This document shows, piece after piece, positions 23,690 to 36,629 of a stretch of 64,000 bases of DNA. The notes beneath the pieces are model-generated. The model was not told where the DNA came from. It was given only the letters and a program-made list of their open reading frames with translations, and made no database searches. This DNA comes from Hymenopellis radicata (Eukaryota > Basidiomycota > Agaricomycetes > Agaricales > Physalacriaceae): contig JADNRX010000072.1 in NCBI GenBank assembly GCA_015501595.1, forward strand, positions 116,115 through 180,114, in the 5' to 3' direction. How positions within the stretch are numbered: position 1 is the first letter of the stretch; every line of letters begins with the position of its first letter. The translations under genes were made by a program, and so were the position numbers.

Positions 23690-24960
23690 CCCGCGGCGGA
23701 CCGGGCCGCATCCCTGCTTACCTTTTCGCCACCATCATCATGTACAACCTTCAATGCAGCGCTCACCCCTCGTCTGCTTCCTACATAGATGCGAGCTGCA
23801 GTACGCTACGCTGCGAGTACTCCGTGATCATTAAGACTACCTTACTGACTTCCGAATGGTGTGGGTGTCAGTGATGGTGGGCTTGTTTCTTTACGACAGA
23901 ACTGTCCATAATCTCTGACTGTTTTCAAAGAACAGATACCACCCTTCTTGATCCAAGGTACGTCCAGATCTCTCTACTACGCATGATGAAGGGTCGAGTC
24001 CCCGACCTCTATGCATCCGAGCCGCCCGCGTTCATTTCCCAGTGCGCTTTGACGATTACGTGGAAGCAGAACTGTAAGGCTGGACCGATATCTATGCGAC
24101 TCTTCATATGGCCAACACGTCTAGAGCGCAACGGTGCGCTTGGCAAAGGCAGAGTCAGAAATTCTTCACTAGTTGAATGGTTCGGCTACGACCGGTGTCG
24201 GGAACGCATGGGATCCATGTAAATCGAGCCTGATTTTTTTTTTGTTTTCTCTCGTTGTTTTTTTATGTGGCGTAATGCTGATTATCGATTATGCTGCATT
24301 CTATTCTGCATTGTCAGGCATGTCATATCACTTCTATTGTTTTTTTTTTTTGTCAGCGCATCTTATGCATTGTCAGGCATCATACCATCTTCTCATTGTT
24401 GCTTTTCGATTTCTCTTGTGAGCGGATCTTGCGTTTTGCGCTCAATTCTCATGTCCGCCAGTCGACCAGACGGCTTCCGCGCGGAGATTCGAGAATGATC
24501 ATAGTATTGATGAATCCGGCTTTGTGTATTTCGTCTTCTAGGTTTGTTTCTCGCCATTCATTACGAGTTCCCGTGTCTAAATTAAATCTCAGGGTGTCAC
24601 GTACTTCCCATCTGTCGGAGGCCCGGTCAGTTTTCAGTTTCCTCCGATCTACGGTGCTTAATTCTGTCGGAAATCAGATCGTGGTGAGTTTTGTTGATGT
24701 TTCAAACTAAGCTAGCTCACACAGGCGATCATTACGACAGGGCTTATATCCTCTTACGATCATCGTCTTAGTGCAACGGCAGCAAGCAGCGCTTGCTGCT
24801 CAAGTGCATGAGGTCGCGTTTACGGAGCGTAGCCGAAGCATCTGGTTCGCTGTCCGCGACTCTGAGCGTGCAAGCACTCGGATCATCGATCCACGACCTC
24901 CTCCGATACCGAGACCACCCTTGGCATATTGTAGCATGAATCAAACTCTACCGGGCTAAA
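23690..24960 (+). pseudogene. Decayed multi-pass membrane protein gene (arm A)
   Basis: Exon-like pieces in order: PAYLFATIIMYNLQCSAHP with a Cys-containing segment, and near the end QRQQAALAAQVHEVAF preceded by a hydrophobic segment (TGLYPLTIIVL). They resemble membrane and cytoplasmic-tail pieces of fungal seven-helix proteins (DUF6533-like, inference). Stops and T-rich runs (24233, 24342) interrupt it. The same pieces occur in arm B. Confidence 0.5.
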
Positions 24961-25199
24961 ACTCTGTATCAGTAAGTACGCTGGGTAGAGTAAGACTAAA
25001 ATCTAGAACTCCAAGCCACTTCTACGATGCTTCTCGTGGCCCTCCTTGTTCCTCTTTTGGAAGGACGAGCTGCTTCTATCGTTAGCGCGGCTGTATGAAA
25101 CGCGGTTCACTGGTAGTCTCTTTACGAACGGAGGTAACTCGCGTGATCGGGTATTTTGGGTAGCCCGAATTGACAAAAATTTCGAAAGATTCATCATCC

Positions 25200-26740
25200 A
25201 CGATGGCTTGTAACTCGTTGTCTCTCGTGACGCGTACCCCAGGACTTTTTCGGGTTTCCACCTTCAGATCCTAACCATTTGGACCGAAATCGACCTTTTC
25301 TCTCTTCCGCGGACTATACTCTTAGTGTCCCTCGAACCTGATGGCGTTTATTGCCTCAGATTTTTTTCAGAATTTGTTGACTCCAGCACTGGTATACAAC
25401 CAGAAAGAGACAATGTCTACAAACTGTGTGCAACCTGTTCGCGGAAACGCGTTCGTGCAGCACCAATGCTGCATTGGAGCGACCTTGTTCAACAGCTCAC
25501 GCCCAGATTGAAGGTGCGGCAGCGGTCTCTATCAAACATCCGATGTTACCGTCTGATTAGGTCGTCATTGTTAGCTCCTGAATCTCCTCTCGACTGGTGA
25601 CCTTGTTTTCAATAAACGCTTCTTTTTCCGATTCTTCTGGGGCTCGCTTCGCCACCATCCAGGACCGTTTCGAACACGCTTCTCGGCGTAATCCAGAGCC
25701 TAGTAAAAATACACTAGCGCCTGTGTTACGTCTCCTCGCTCGTCCGACGCACGAGCACGCTATGTCAAGGCATGTCCTCGATCCCTTTGGTCTTTACATG
25801 ACCACGTACCCTCGCGGTGCAGAGTTAATATTTTGCTGAGGAAGGTGCACTTTCTCTAGGCGTTCCGAGGAATCAGAGTAGGTACTAGGCCCTACCAAAG
25901 CGTTTGTCATTTCAACCCAGCGACACCACTCCTTCAATGTGACCAGAACCATGCTTATAGAGGAAAGTCGCGCGTCATCGCATCCAGTTCCAGGTTTCGG
26001 GACACGACTGGTTGTCGTGTCAACTGATGCGACGTCAGTGGAGATCAACCATGTGTATGGGACATGAGACAAGTGTCGACAACTGTTGTTCACGCGTCTC
26101 AGTAAGCCAAATGTTCCTTGGTCCTCGCATGATCTCGAAGCACTTATGCAATGGCAACGGCGCTTATAGTAACATCCTATTCTTCGTGCTTCCGATCACG
26201 CATGACACACGTTGCTCTGAACCTGTCCCCCGCATTGATCTTATCGCCGGAAAACCCGACGCGTCTAACGCGTCTGGTGAAGTAGAACAAGAGATGGATT
26301 CTCCAACCGTGCCTCGAGTGTCAACCTTGATATCTGACGCGTCAATGTCTTGTTGAGCCAAATGAAGACTCTGATGAAGATTCTGGGATGTGCGCGCAAC
26401 TCGAGTATGACCACCGCCAGTGGCGCTACTCCTGGCGCTACTCTTGAACGGTATTGCTTGGGCGTAGTCCTTGCGGATGTGAAATATCGACGAAGAACCC
26501 TGCCATCCACACTGATACGCGCCTACCCGTATGTTTCCGTTTCTCAATATAGTTCTGCTCATGTACCATTGATGTCGGGAAACAAATATACCTCAGGTTC
26601 GAAAGAGCTGAATGGCAATATGGGCCTATCTGGTTACAATGTCAAAATTACTGCAAATGCGCAATAACGGGCGCTCCGCTCAGCCCGTTCCCAAAGGACT
26701 GCTCTCGGAGGAGGGCCACTGGCGGGTTACTGGCGAGCAG
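25200..26740. other. Arm A middle part: no intact gene
   Basis: The minus strand at 25794-26093 has a fragment with VTLKEWCRWVEMTNALVGPS followed by SERLEKVHLPQQNINSAPRG, conserved in arm B (41440-41660) but with stops nearby in both. The family is not recognised. The remainder shows nothing. Confidence 0.35.
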
Positions 26741-26749
26741 TATTTAAAC
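26741..26749 (+). promoter_or_regulatory. TATA box of the barrel-protein gene (arm A)
   Basis: TATTTAAAC about 80 bp upstream of the ATG at 26821, conserved in arm B (near 40708). Confidence 0.5.
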
Positions 26750-26820
26750 GAGGAGGTTTGAGCTCTCTACTCATCACCAGCTCTCTCAAGCTTCAGTGTC
26801 TTCACAGTCCATTCACAACC

Positions 26821-27266
26821 ATGGTCTTCTCTTTCGCCAAGCTTTTGGCACTCGCCACCCTTATCAGCGCCGCCTCGGCCTTCAGTGGTGACGGTGAGTT
26901 CGTTCTTCCCCTAGTGCGTCTCATGCTGACGTCGGCTAGCCACCTACTACCTTCCCAACGGTGGCTACGGCGCCTGCGGACAAAAACTCCAGAACTCAGA
27001 CCACGTCGTCGCGTTGTCCTCCGCGCAATACAACAACGGCGCTAACTGCGGACGCCACATCAAAGTCAACTGTACGTTCATCCCACAGACCGTCGCGATT
27101 TTCATCTCACAAATGCGTCCTAGACAATGGCAAGAGCGTTACTGCCAAGGTTGCTGACCTCTGCCCGGGATGCGCCAGTGGATCTGTAGACCTTGCTGAG
27201 TCTGCCTTCAAAGTCCTCGCTCCATTGGACAAGGGCCGCATTCGAGTGACGTGGAACTATGTTTAA
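26821..27266 (+). CDS. Small secreted double-psi beta-barrel (RlpA/barwin/expansin-like) protein, arm A
   Basis: Exons 26821-26893, 26940-27071 and 27124-27266 encode 115 residues. Signal peptide MVFSFAKLLALATLISAASA, then one domain: ATYYLPNGGYGACGQ, VVALSSAQYNN, NCGRHIKV, KVADLCPGCASGSVDL and a C-terminal strand RIRVTWNYV. These are the conserved strands and cysteines of fungal RlpA-like double-psi barrels, usually secreted at the cell wall or during interaction with substrates or hosts. There is no second (expansin carbohydrate-binding) domain. Mature sequence is identical to the arm B copy; only the signal peptide differs (Ala6 versus Ser6). Confidence 0.95.
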
Positions 27267-27449
27267 ACGAGTGTATCAACAACAAGTCCTAAACCATAAC
27301 ATTAGAGTACCGGGTTGTAGAGTTCGAACTACATAGGTCTCCCCAGAATCCCACGTTGCCTTCGGAATACTTATATGTCAGTTTCGGATCCATACGCGCT
27401 TGAACTGTAATTTGAAACTTGAGCTCCTTGCCCAAGGTTCCACCTGATT

Positions 27450-28110
27450 GTCAGATTGAGCAAGCTTGACAAGGTAACACGATGAACACATACCCAAAGT
27501 GACTGTGCCAGACGCTGTCAGCGTTTTGCCAGTACTTCATCGGTAATCTTGAGGATCCACCATAGCTTCTGATACTGCAGCACATCATGAAGAGACTGTA
27601 AAGCGTCACGACATCTATGTTCTCCGGGCGCGGCGCATCTTCGAGGCATGCTTCGTCAAACGAAAGGGCATGTCGGAGTGTCTTGATGGAATTGTTCGAG
27701 CTCGTGAACGGTAAGGCCTTCCCCGTAACCACACCGGCATTCGAGACAGTTTTCCTAGAGAGTTTCAGCATTCGTGGTGTTAGCTATGAGAGAGACCTAT
27801 ACCAGACGCCCATGAATTCGATCTGAACATTCCGACATAACGTCCTCTTGAAGCACACCGGTTTCGTCTTCGCGGGTATATAATGTGTAGGCAAATGGAA
27901 CTTGCGCCTCATTATCTCGGGGTAGGAGACCGACCCAAGTACCCACCGTGGGGGATGATGGAGACGTACTTCATAGAGCATTCCGGTTAATGCCCGAGAA
28001 GTATACGCACCAGACGCAGCCACATGCTAGTTTCCACCATCATGTCGTCCGCGATCATTCGTGGTCAATATTCACCACTGGACAGGCGTACTACGCGACG
28101 ATGACCTGGA
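27450..28110 (-). pseudogene. DUF2235 (alpha/beta-hydrolase-like) gene remnant next to arm A
   Basis: The minus strand gives, in order, SGAYTSRALTGMLYEV, a degraded copy of the nucleophile-elbow region (FSRGAYTARALAG in relatives), then CFKRTLCRNVQIEFMGVW, and after an intron LRHALSFDEACLEDAPRPEN. In the family these steps are followed by more catalytic-domain sequence; here stops and frame changes break it. A second remnant sits at 39735-40055 on the plus strand beside arm B. Confidence 0.75.
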
Positions 28111-29081
28111 GTTTAATGTCGTGCGGCAGTGCCCTCTCTACCGCGATTTAGGAAGGATGACAGACTCATTTTATCGTGCTCAGACCGCACCGTGCTTCGG
28201 AGACGGGGAGTGACATTGTTTGCAAACACTGGACGCCGAACTTGGGAGTCAGTTAGCCGGAGACACCAGTGCTTCGTCAACCACCACCACCACTCTCGTC
28301 CTTGTTTCCTTCAGGTCAACGTTCACCGGACACTATGAAACTTGGAGTAGATAGACTCACGTCCTACGTTGCCCTTTACCGCGGTTTAGGACGTCCTATT
28401 TTCGAAGGGAGGGGGGCAGGCTCTAGAGGTTCTGCTGGATCTTTCAATCCATGGGTTCCACTATCGAGAATGACGAAAGGTATGGCTCACCGTTTCCATT
28501 ACCAACTTGGGTGAATTGACTGTACGATCTTGGAAGCCTGTCATCTTTCGCATGTGTATTCTGCCCTGAGGTCGGACGACATACAGGCTGCTCAAGACAG
28601 CGACCACGGCGTTATCAAGCTACTCGTCAACCCAATATCGTAGCCCATGTGCGGCGTAGTGATCATAGAATGTAAGATGCTCATCTTCGTATTTATCCAC
28701 AAAAGCACTTGAACAGAGCTTGTGCTGTCAGAGTCCAAATTTCTGTGCGTCCGTCAGTGTAAGTACTTGCCGACTCCTGCGTCCTGCCTCCTGTGATGGT
28801 CAAGAGCAGCGCGCGATAGGAGATGAGGATCAAGACTCACAATCGTGGCAACAACGAATAAGTATATTCCACATAGATCAAAATAGTAACCTACAGATAC
28901 AGGACAGACAGTACTTATATACGAAGGGGAAAAAGAAGTAATGGCAGTGCATGCGCGTGTGCGTAGTATCATATATCTACAATCGAAAGCAAGCAAAGAC
29001 GATGGACTAGAGTAATCTGGGGGTATGTATGGTGTAACGAACGTGATGATAAACGAATGTAATGGTGGTGGTGGTGGTGGT
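28110..29081. other. Intergenic
   Basis: No gene supported. A short (GGT)n run lies at 29063-29080, just after the stop of the Ser-rich gene. Confidence 0.4.
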
Positions 29082-30971
29082 TTACTGAACGCTAACAACC
29101 TTCAAGTTGCCGAGTAAGTTTGCACTCCAAGTCAACCGACGCGACTTTCTCCTCTCTCGCTCGTTGTCTTCCTCCGCCTCCCTGCTAATCAACGATGGAT
29201 CCGGGCCTGGATGCGGCTCCGGCCACGGAGCGACCTTTCTCCTTTCTGCCGGGCAGACGATGAGCTGCGTAGCCCTCTTTTCGCGAGTCGACCGTTGGCC
29301 CTCCAAGCACTGCAACGCACTATCGACCGTCAACCCCTCCGCTTCCGCTTCCTTCTCCTCCCACCGCCAGGTAAAGCATCCATCCGAGATGCTTCGACGA
29401 TGGGAAGATGTCGGTCGAATAACGATTGTCGGGACGTCTGCACAAACCGTGTCGTCCTCGTCGTCCATAGACGGATCGCCATCATCGTCGACGCATATGG
29501 ACGACGTGATCGAGCCCACGCGCTCCTTGCGCACCATCACTGAACAGCGTCTGCGTGATGGCAAGGGGAAGAGATCATTGTCGTCCTCGTCTGGCGTGGG
29601 GAATGACGGTAGCGAGGTTACCGAAGAAGAGCCAGCTTTCTTGAGCATTATCGAGCAGCGCTTGTTGGGAACGGGGAACAACTCTGCATCCTCTTCCTCC
29701 GCCTGCTGGCTTGTCGGGGCCTGACCAACATCTAGCTCTAGAGCAAGCCCATGTAGAACGATTCGCGCTCCAGCACTAAACGTCTCCTCCAGTTTGTGCG
29801 CCCTCTCCGTGCTTGCGACACAATCAGGGCAGCAAGCGCGTAGCGGAACTAGCTTGCATTTCTCCGCCTCACGCTCTTTTTCCTTCCTCGCAGTAATAGA
29901 GGAAGGTTTTGGAGAGGATTTCACGGAAGAAGCGCGGGAAATGGGATTAGAAGGTGACATGGTTGGAGCGGATCCAGATAGGAACATTGTAAATGATGAA
30001 CTACGCGCCATGCGGGTGAATGCTTTTACAGAAGAGAGCGGTTTGGGCGTCTCCTTAACTGGCCGATGCACTGCGGGGGAGGGCATGCGCCGCGTTAAAG
30101 GCGATGGAGTCCGCGTAACTGGCGAAACAGGTGAGTCCGGTAGCGGTAGCGTGTCGGCTCGTTTAAATCCGGGCCTACCATCAGGAGTCACAGGCGATGG
30201 TGGTACCGAGGATGGGCGCAAGCATGGAGGAAGCGGAGCCGGAGCAAGACGAGCTGGGCGTTCTCGAGAAGGAGAACGTCCCGGTAATGGAAGCAGACTG
30301 GATAACGAGATTAGAAACGAAATAGGCTTCGCGATAAAGCTCTTACCTCGCAAATCCGCGTCCACGGGTTTTCTTTGGCTTTCTTGGGATTAGAATGCAT
30401 GCATCGTGGAACCTGACCTTGCCACCTTCCCCGTCGCTTCCGCATTCACTCAAAGTGGCAAGCCCAAGGCGTTCACGTGAAGTCGAATGCTTCAGCTGAT
30501 GTGCAGGTGGTGGCGATAAAGCGCCCTCCGCGTAGGCGTACTGGTGTAACGACATGGAGGTCGATGTACAGCCTTCGTTTACAGTACTCAATCGCTTCGA
30601 GCTCAATGATGTGGCGTCACGGAGCCTTTCGTGTGAACTTGAGCTTCGCAATGATGATGCTGTTGTAGTAGAAGAAGCCGTGGAGAACATGGAGGAGGTG
30701 GAAAAGGTTGAGGACGCCGATGAGCATGAAGGCGAGTTGGTGGTCTTTGGCTCTTCCGGCGCGTCATCTACCCAGCAAGGCGTCAAAGAGGAATTGAACA
30801 GCAACCGAGGCGAACATACCGGTTAGAGCAACTGGTGATGGACATGCTGCACAGGTTTATGGTTGGCCGAGTTGTATGCTAGCGGATCATGTACATACCT
30901 GTCTGTGATACATCCGTGCAGTCGTACGCCGCGTCCTGGTCGGCCATGGACGCCGTGGAGTACGCCGACAT
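29082..30971 (-). CDS. Ser/Pro-rich, mostly disordered protein of unknown function
   Basis: Three exons on the minus strand (30899-30971, 30347-30767, 29082-30297) give 569 residues. The chosen ATG opens MSAYSTASMADQD; the frame is open further upstream, so the start is uncertain. The protein is rich in Ser, Thr, Pro and Arg with acidic patches (PEEPKTT, PDEDDNDLFPLPSRR). Two related segments each contain a cysteine-SIM/SVM step (KRCSIMLKKAG and RRCSVMVRKERVG). RACCPDCVAST is a possible metal-binding CC-x2-C. Many RRxS sites suggest phosphorylation. No catalytic domain is seen. The 131-bp first intron is longer than average and its acceptor (TAG before 30767) was chosen to keep frame. Confidence 0.7.
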
Positions 30972-33900
30972 GAACGAGGCCGTCGACGACGGTGACGGTG
31001 GACAATTCAGAGATTCAGGTGATTGGGCTAGCGCGTGTTGGTTGGTCAACCCCGCAGTCAAACAGAGATAGGCCCACCTGCGCTGTTCTCTACGACGAGC
31101 TCCTCTTTCGGGGCTGTGCTGCTGAGCATGATTTTTGTTTCCGTGCTGTCCGCGACCGCGTAGGTAGGCTCGCACAACGAGGAGATGATGAGCGTAGTAG
31201 CTCAAAGTAAAGAACGTACGACCCGCATTGGGGATGGAGGAAAAGAAGACACAGCTGCCAGCTGGGCCTTCCAAGGGCGGCTAAAACTACCGAACTGTGC
31301 CTTTTTTGGACAACGTTCGATCAGAATCTCATTTGGCATTCATCCATTTACAGCCGGCTGATAGGCGTCTTTCATTTTTGCTCTAATTAACGGGACGTGG
31401 ACAGCTCTTACGGTCGTGGCGTATGCCGTAGTTCGTCCAACCACAGGCAAGAATACAGCTGAGACAAGAGAGTCGTGGAGCCTCGAGGAGCATCATTCGA
31501 CCCTGTTTGATATTGAGATTGGCGAAATGGTGCTCGCTGCCATCCCTGGTCAGGAGCCCGTGGCTTTTCAGTCCAAATACATGCTCTTCTTCTCGTTTCG
31601 CCAGCGGTACACTGTATGGTGTAATGAGAATCTCAGCATGGAAACAACTGCTAACGTTCGCGGACGTCTAGTCGCCGGTTTTGCGCCGGTTAGGAATGCG
31701 CGCGTGATGTTGATGCTGGTGGACACGCTCGGAGATAAGCGCTAAGCGGTCCTTGGATTCTGGAACCGGGATCTGTTTCGTACAGTACAGTTGCTGTCAA
31801 GTTGCTGTCGTGGTTTTTTGGACTCATACCACATACACATACATGCTGTCTGTCAAGGCTCTGCTAGCCAGATAAGCGCTCGCGTTCATCCATATTCGTA
31901 CACACAAGGAAACAATGATTTATGGAACAAGGCCATCTCGGTAGCGGGAATGTTCCGTTCGAGTGCGTCGAAGAACAAAGTAAGACATCATATAGCTCGC
32001 AACTTCTCCGTGAACGTCATCAACTAGAACTCCCACAGACTCTATGGGATAGATAGATAGCCCTTACAGAACACAGCACAGTCCGTTCTACACTATACAT
32101 CGAAGCCGCCGGTCCTGCCCTCTCCCTAACTGATCCCTGTCGGGTACGTCCGCACAATGCTCAGGAGAAGGGGGTGAACGTTGAGATATGAGCTCGTCAT
32201 ATTCCATCACCATAGGTTGACCATAGGCACCATTCTATTGATGGCCAATGGCGCTGTGCACCACATAAGTACATGCAGTTCATCCTCAACCCCATCCCCA
32301 CTGCACAGCCAACACAATCTCCAATGTCTTGGCACGCCCTGCCCAAACGCCGCTGGTCGAGGTAGCCACTTCACCGCTTCAACACCCAGAGTGTGGGAGC
32401 CCGTCAGGAGTCTCGTTAATGCAACCCGATGCGCCTGAGATAGGAACGGAATGCAAGACATCTTTCCTCCTTTTCCACGCTGCTGGCGCCCAAAATGAGC
32501 ATCGGCAACCGCTGCCCACCTATCTGGTCAGGACACCCACCCTCGATAGCTGCTACAGAAGATATTGACTCCAACCAATCCACGGCGGCGAAGCGCCAAT
32601 CCGTAGAACGACGTGCAGGAAGCGTGATGAACGTTGCCAGAGTAAACTGTCAACAAAGCCGGACCGGTTTCAAACACGAAGAATTCCTTGAAGAATTCTT
32701 GGAAAAGAAGCAAGCTGGAAAGCAATGCAGCGAGGCAGTGTGCACAGATGTCAGCAGTGCGCAAATGCAGTAGATCAACAGTAGATGGCCTTGGCAGACG
32801 GTGTGGGTCAAAAAGAGGTTGTCAAGAGGCAAGGAAAACAGGTACACAAAGCGGAATCCGAGACTAATCCGAGTCGAAACAATATCAGTGACAATATCAG
32901 AACTGTTCAGAAAGATGCTGGCAAGATGGAGTTGATCGACAGGAATAGGGCCGCTTTGACAGCGCCACGAACATGATGAACTGACATTGAACTCTGCGGA
33001 TTTGAGTCTTCCGATGTGAATAATGTTAGCACTCGTACCGTCATGCAAGCCTCTTCCTACCCCTTTCTTTAGTACAACATGAGGCTGCCAGCTCACTGTC
33101 GCGGTAGTGGTAGGCTCGATACTAGATGTAAGGAGGGGCCTGGAGGGCTCACATTGGCTGTTGAGCCATATCCATGATGAGATGAGTGGTGGTTCAAAGC
33201 AAGAAAGTCGGAGTTGAGAAAAAAGTGAATATGAGGCTTCCAGAAAATCCGGATTCTTTGAAAAGCCGTCGTCCGGAGACGAGCGGAAAACACTGAGAGA
33301 GGACGAAAGAGCAACGAGAATGAGTGAATCGCACACAGAAAACAAGAACAACGCCTCTGTTTGCGGGTACAACGACGCTAGTAAGAGAACATGGTGGTCA
33401 GAAGCTGAGGAAAGGACGACGCGCGGCCATGGCTAAATACGGAAAACCCTAACCCTAGCATATCTAAGTCCGTCGAACGGGCTTACATTCTTTTATAGTC
33501 AATGGCCTGTGTTTTCCACGCACACAGTTGCGTAGCAATTATAACAAGGGTGCTGTTGTGAAGAAAAGCTCTTGTTCCATAATGGCGATGGTGGTTACTT
33601 GGAAACTCCGAATCGACTCGAAGCTCTGGATCCCATGCGAAGTCGTAGTTATTCAGCCTCGGTCGTGACAGAAAGGCATCAAGTGCCAATGAGGCGCAGT
33701 GATGGGTCTATTCCTGCGAAGAACTGCCAAGTAAGCAGGATTGGTTCTTTGTCCATAATGACTGACGGTCCGATTCTCCGTCAGCTATGTTTCTCCTTTG
33801 TGTCCAAGGCCAGCTTCTCTTGTTGAGTCGTCGCGTTTGATCCTTGTTCTATAGTACGAGATCGTCGGAGGCGTGAATGTGCCACCCGTCAAGTCCAAGT

Positions 33901-34073
33901 CCGGGCTACTTGAAAGAAGCAGGCGCTGATTAAACAGAGGTTAATAATTCACAAACCAGGTGGGAGGGCCAAGAGGAATCTGATGCTGACAACAGGACGA
34001 GACGGCCACTTCAAAGTTCGGACTGTACACACACCGCACCATTCAAATTGGCAACACACTCGTACCATAGCGC
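30972..34073. other. Gene-poor 3.1 kb stretch
   Basis: A 109-codon plus-strand frame at 31416-31745 begins with GTG and has no family signature. On the minus strand near 33180-32900 a possible small gene splices as MDMAQQPIELAASCCTKERG, then (after an intron with a TGCTAAC branch site) HHVRGAVKAALFLSINSIL and a stop; this is speculative. Otherwise nothing is seen. Confidence 0.3.
33444..33458. promoter_or_regulatory. Telo-box-like motif
   Basis: AAACCCTAACCCTAG, two telomere-type units. In fungi and plants AAACCCTAA boxes occur in promoters of growth-related genes; here it lies upstream of the speculative minus-strand gene near 33.2 kb. It is too short to indicate a former telomere. Confidence 0.35.
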
Positions 34074-36449
34074 CTATAACTTCCGACAGCCGTGGCTCTC
34101 CTTATGCGCGCGCCAACCATCCCTCAAACATTGCGCATTACAAAAGTACGCCTTCCCCTTACACGATCCTATCCATCCCCAATCAGTCTCAAACCAACTA
34201 CCAAATGAACAACTCACCACCACATTTCTTCCACAGCCCCGCCGAGCCACATGCAAAGCACCGCTGCCACGGCCCAGCCTTCGCCGTCCTTGCCTCCTCC
34301 TCCACATTCACACCCTCAAAACACCCTCCCTCAATATCCACCCTCAGCTGCCACACATCCGAAAAACTCCTCGATATCAAGTGTTTCTGCCCCGGCACAA
34401 ACTGCGAATTCGTGTACCCAGAGAAGAGGTACGTCTTGCCAGTCGCCTCGTCCACGAAGAGCCGCGCCTGCGCGCGGTATATCGGGAACCCGCGCGTCAA
34501 AACATGTTTCCACGACGAAACGGACGGGTCGTCCGAGTCCAGCATGAACGTGTCCGCGTAATACGAGAATTTGAACACTTCATTTTTCTCTGGCGTGTAC
34601 GTGGGCACGCGGGGACTGTAGCCGCCAAAGGCGAACACCTTATCCAGGACGGGATTCTATCGAACGTTCAGGTATGCGGTATGGTCTCGGAAGGGGAGAA
34701 CACGCACATAAACACAAGCCATCTCTGTCCGCTTTGAAGGTTGATTCCCGGTGATCCTGTGCTTTGTCCAGGTCTTCGCCTCGATATCCCAAGCCCACAA
34801 ATCGTCATAATCATACGTGGTCATACCCCCGTGCGGCATCCCAGCGAACTTGGCTCCCATACGATCCGCATCGCCGTACATAATGTAGATTTTCTTCTCG
34901 CCTTTTCCCACCCAGCTACACGCGTACTCTCGCGGCCCCGGTCTATACAAGCTCGCCGTCTCAGCGATAGACGTCCCTGAAAGACGTGTCCAAGCTTTCT
35001 TCTCGATATCCAAAACCATGAGCAAGTCGGTCCCGATTGGAGAATCAAAATGTGTCCCGCCAATGACGTACAACTTCCCGTCAATGGCATGCATAACGTA
35101 GTTCTTTCCTCCATCGCAGTACGGCCACTTTCCGCCCTTGTATGTCGTCTGAACACGACCCCAGTGGTTTTTCTTCAGGTCGAAGAAATGCAATTCGAGG
35201 TCGCCAACGAAGAGGTACGCTTTGGAGTCTTTCTTGTTGACAACCATTCGATAGCCGGTGTACTCCGAGATGATCTCGTCTGCATAGGGGTAGGACGGAA
35301 GTTGCTGCCAATCGCCCATGGTCTCGAGGTTGATTCGCCACAATTCGGAGTAGTAAGGGCCTTCGAGGCCCTTCTCTCCTCCGAATGCGTAAAGGTGACC
35401 TAACATGCAGGTTGGTCTCCAGTCGACTACGCACTGAAAGGAAAACCTACCGTCGTGTACAAATATAGCTGATCCCATACGCGACGATAGTCTGTGCGAG
35501 TTGAGTTTCTGCCACGATCCGCGAACTTGGAGGCTGGGCGCTACAATAATCTGCTTATGCGCTAAAGCCGGATCAGGATGCAGCTGAGCATGTATTCTAT
35601 CAGTCATGTATTTGGAGTCCTTCTTCAAGCCCTTCGTCGCTTCCTTCTCCAGAGTAGGAGACAACGATGTCCAAGCAACTGTCTCCGTCCATTTGCTTTC
35701 AGCCGCGGCGCCTGTGTTTCCTATCGTGGAGTAGATCTCATAACCAAGTTTCGCAGCGAGGATCTGGGCACGGTAGTAATCGGGATAGCTCACGTCAAAA
35801 GAGAACCACTCTGAATACGACTAGTAGTTAATACGCCGTGAAATCAAAGTAGGAAATGATGCGATTACCGAAAGCATGAAAGCCGGCGGAGAGCTGGGCG
35901 TGACGCTGTAGAACATTCACTTGTGTCAAGTAATTGAGAGCCTTGACCAAGTCAGATACAACATCGCGCTTTCAAAAAATGAAAGCGTACGTCTTCGTAT
36001 TCCCTTAGGTGATACATGCACCTCGCCGCGCCGACACAGCTCAGAGTAGCGACGACACTGGGAGTCAAGGATGTCAACGCAAGGTACCTTTCATTAAAGT
36101 ACGTCGCGCGATGTGGTATCGGCCCGCAGAGAGTAGTGGCAGCCTTGACATAATGCAAGCGCGCGCGTTCAAAGTCGTCGGCTGCCAGCAACTTGTCGGC
36201 CTTGCACCGATGGGCGTAGGCACGCGCCAAGACAGCTTCCTTGTAAACAGGGCTATCCTCGGCGATTTCAGCAGTTATCAGCAGGTCGACCAACGATTGA
36301 TCTCGTTGTATCGCGCTCAGCAGCCCGTCCTGGGGAGTGGCGCCGACGTCCGCGAATTTGTCGGGCAGTGGGGGTGCGTTGGTGATGTTTTCGCGCACGA
36401 GGCGGTCCATGAGCGCGTCTATCTCGCGTCGGGATTGCTTTCTGGACAT
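34074..36449 (-). CDS. Kelch-repeat protein with TPR-like N-terminus and C-terminal MYND zinc finger
   Basis: Six exons on the minus strand (35991-36449, 35869-35941, 35451-35810, 34708-35399, 34218-34656, 34074-34168) give 705 residues. The N-terminal about 230 residues are helical and TPR-like (AYAHRCKADKLLAADDFERA, then ALNYLTQVNVLQRHAQ). Kelch-type blades follow: LYAFGGEKGLEGPYYSELWR, KLYVIGGTHFD, KIYIMYGDADR, VFAFGGYSPRV and TYLFSGYTNSQF, each with the paired glycines and a Trp about 20-25 residues later. The end is a MYND finger, CFACGSAGLWKKCGGSCKG then YFCNAQCLRDGW, H and C. MYND and Kelch are both protein-interaction folds; the partners are unknown. The last intron (34169-34217) was set so that the zinc-ligand cysteines stay in frame. 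Confidence 0.9.
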
Positions 36450-36629
36450 AGTACACGGGATGGTGACGGTTCTTTGCAAAAAGCGAGCGGACGTAACGGA
36501 GTTACATAAACGTGCAAGTCACGAGACTCGCGCCACTGCATATTAATTCGCTCTGCCATTTTTCGTGAATTCAAATATTTGCAAAGCAGCGACGAAAGCA
36601 AAACAACACGGCATGCGAGGTACAGATAG

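Larger units (their letters stand above)
23690..27391 (+). repeat. Inverted duplication, left arm (A)
   Basis: Nearly every segment recurs in reverse complement at 40056-46115. Shared marks include GATGCGAGCTGCAGTACGCTACGCTGCG at the outer end, GCAGCAAGCAGCGCTTGCTGC, the whole barrel-protein gene and CCGAAACTG next to GGATCC at the inner edge. Identity is very high around the barrel gene and lower (about 90%) at the outer end. The DUF2235 remnants just beyond each inner edge extend the relationship. Confidence 0.93.

Noticed and set aside
31416..31745. 109-codon frame on the plus strand
   Set aside because: Begins with GTG; the first ATG lies far inside; no recognisable domain or splice continuation.
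32650..33372. Long hydrophobic frame on the minus strand
   Set aside because: Starts with TTG and crosses several strong splice-like sites; a short spliced reading in another frame is more plausible but still speculative.
33444..33458. Former telomere or chromosome fusion point
   Set aside because: Only two CCCTAA units on one strand; typical of a promoter telo-box, not a telomere relic.
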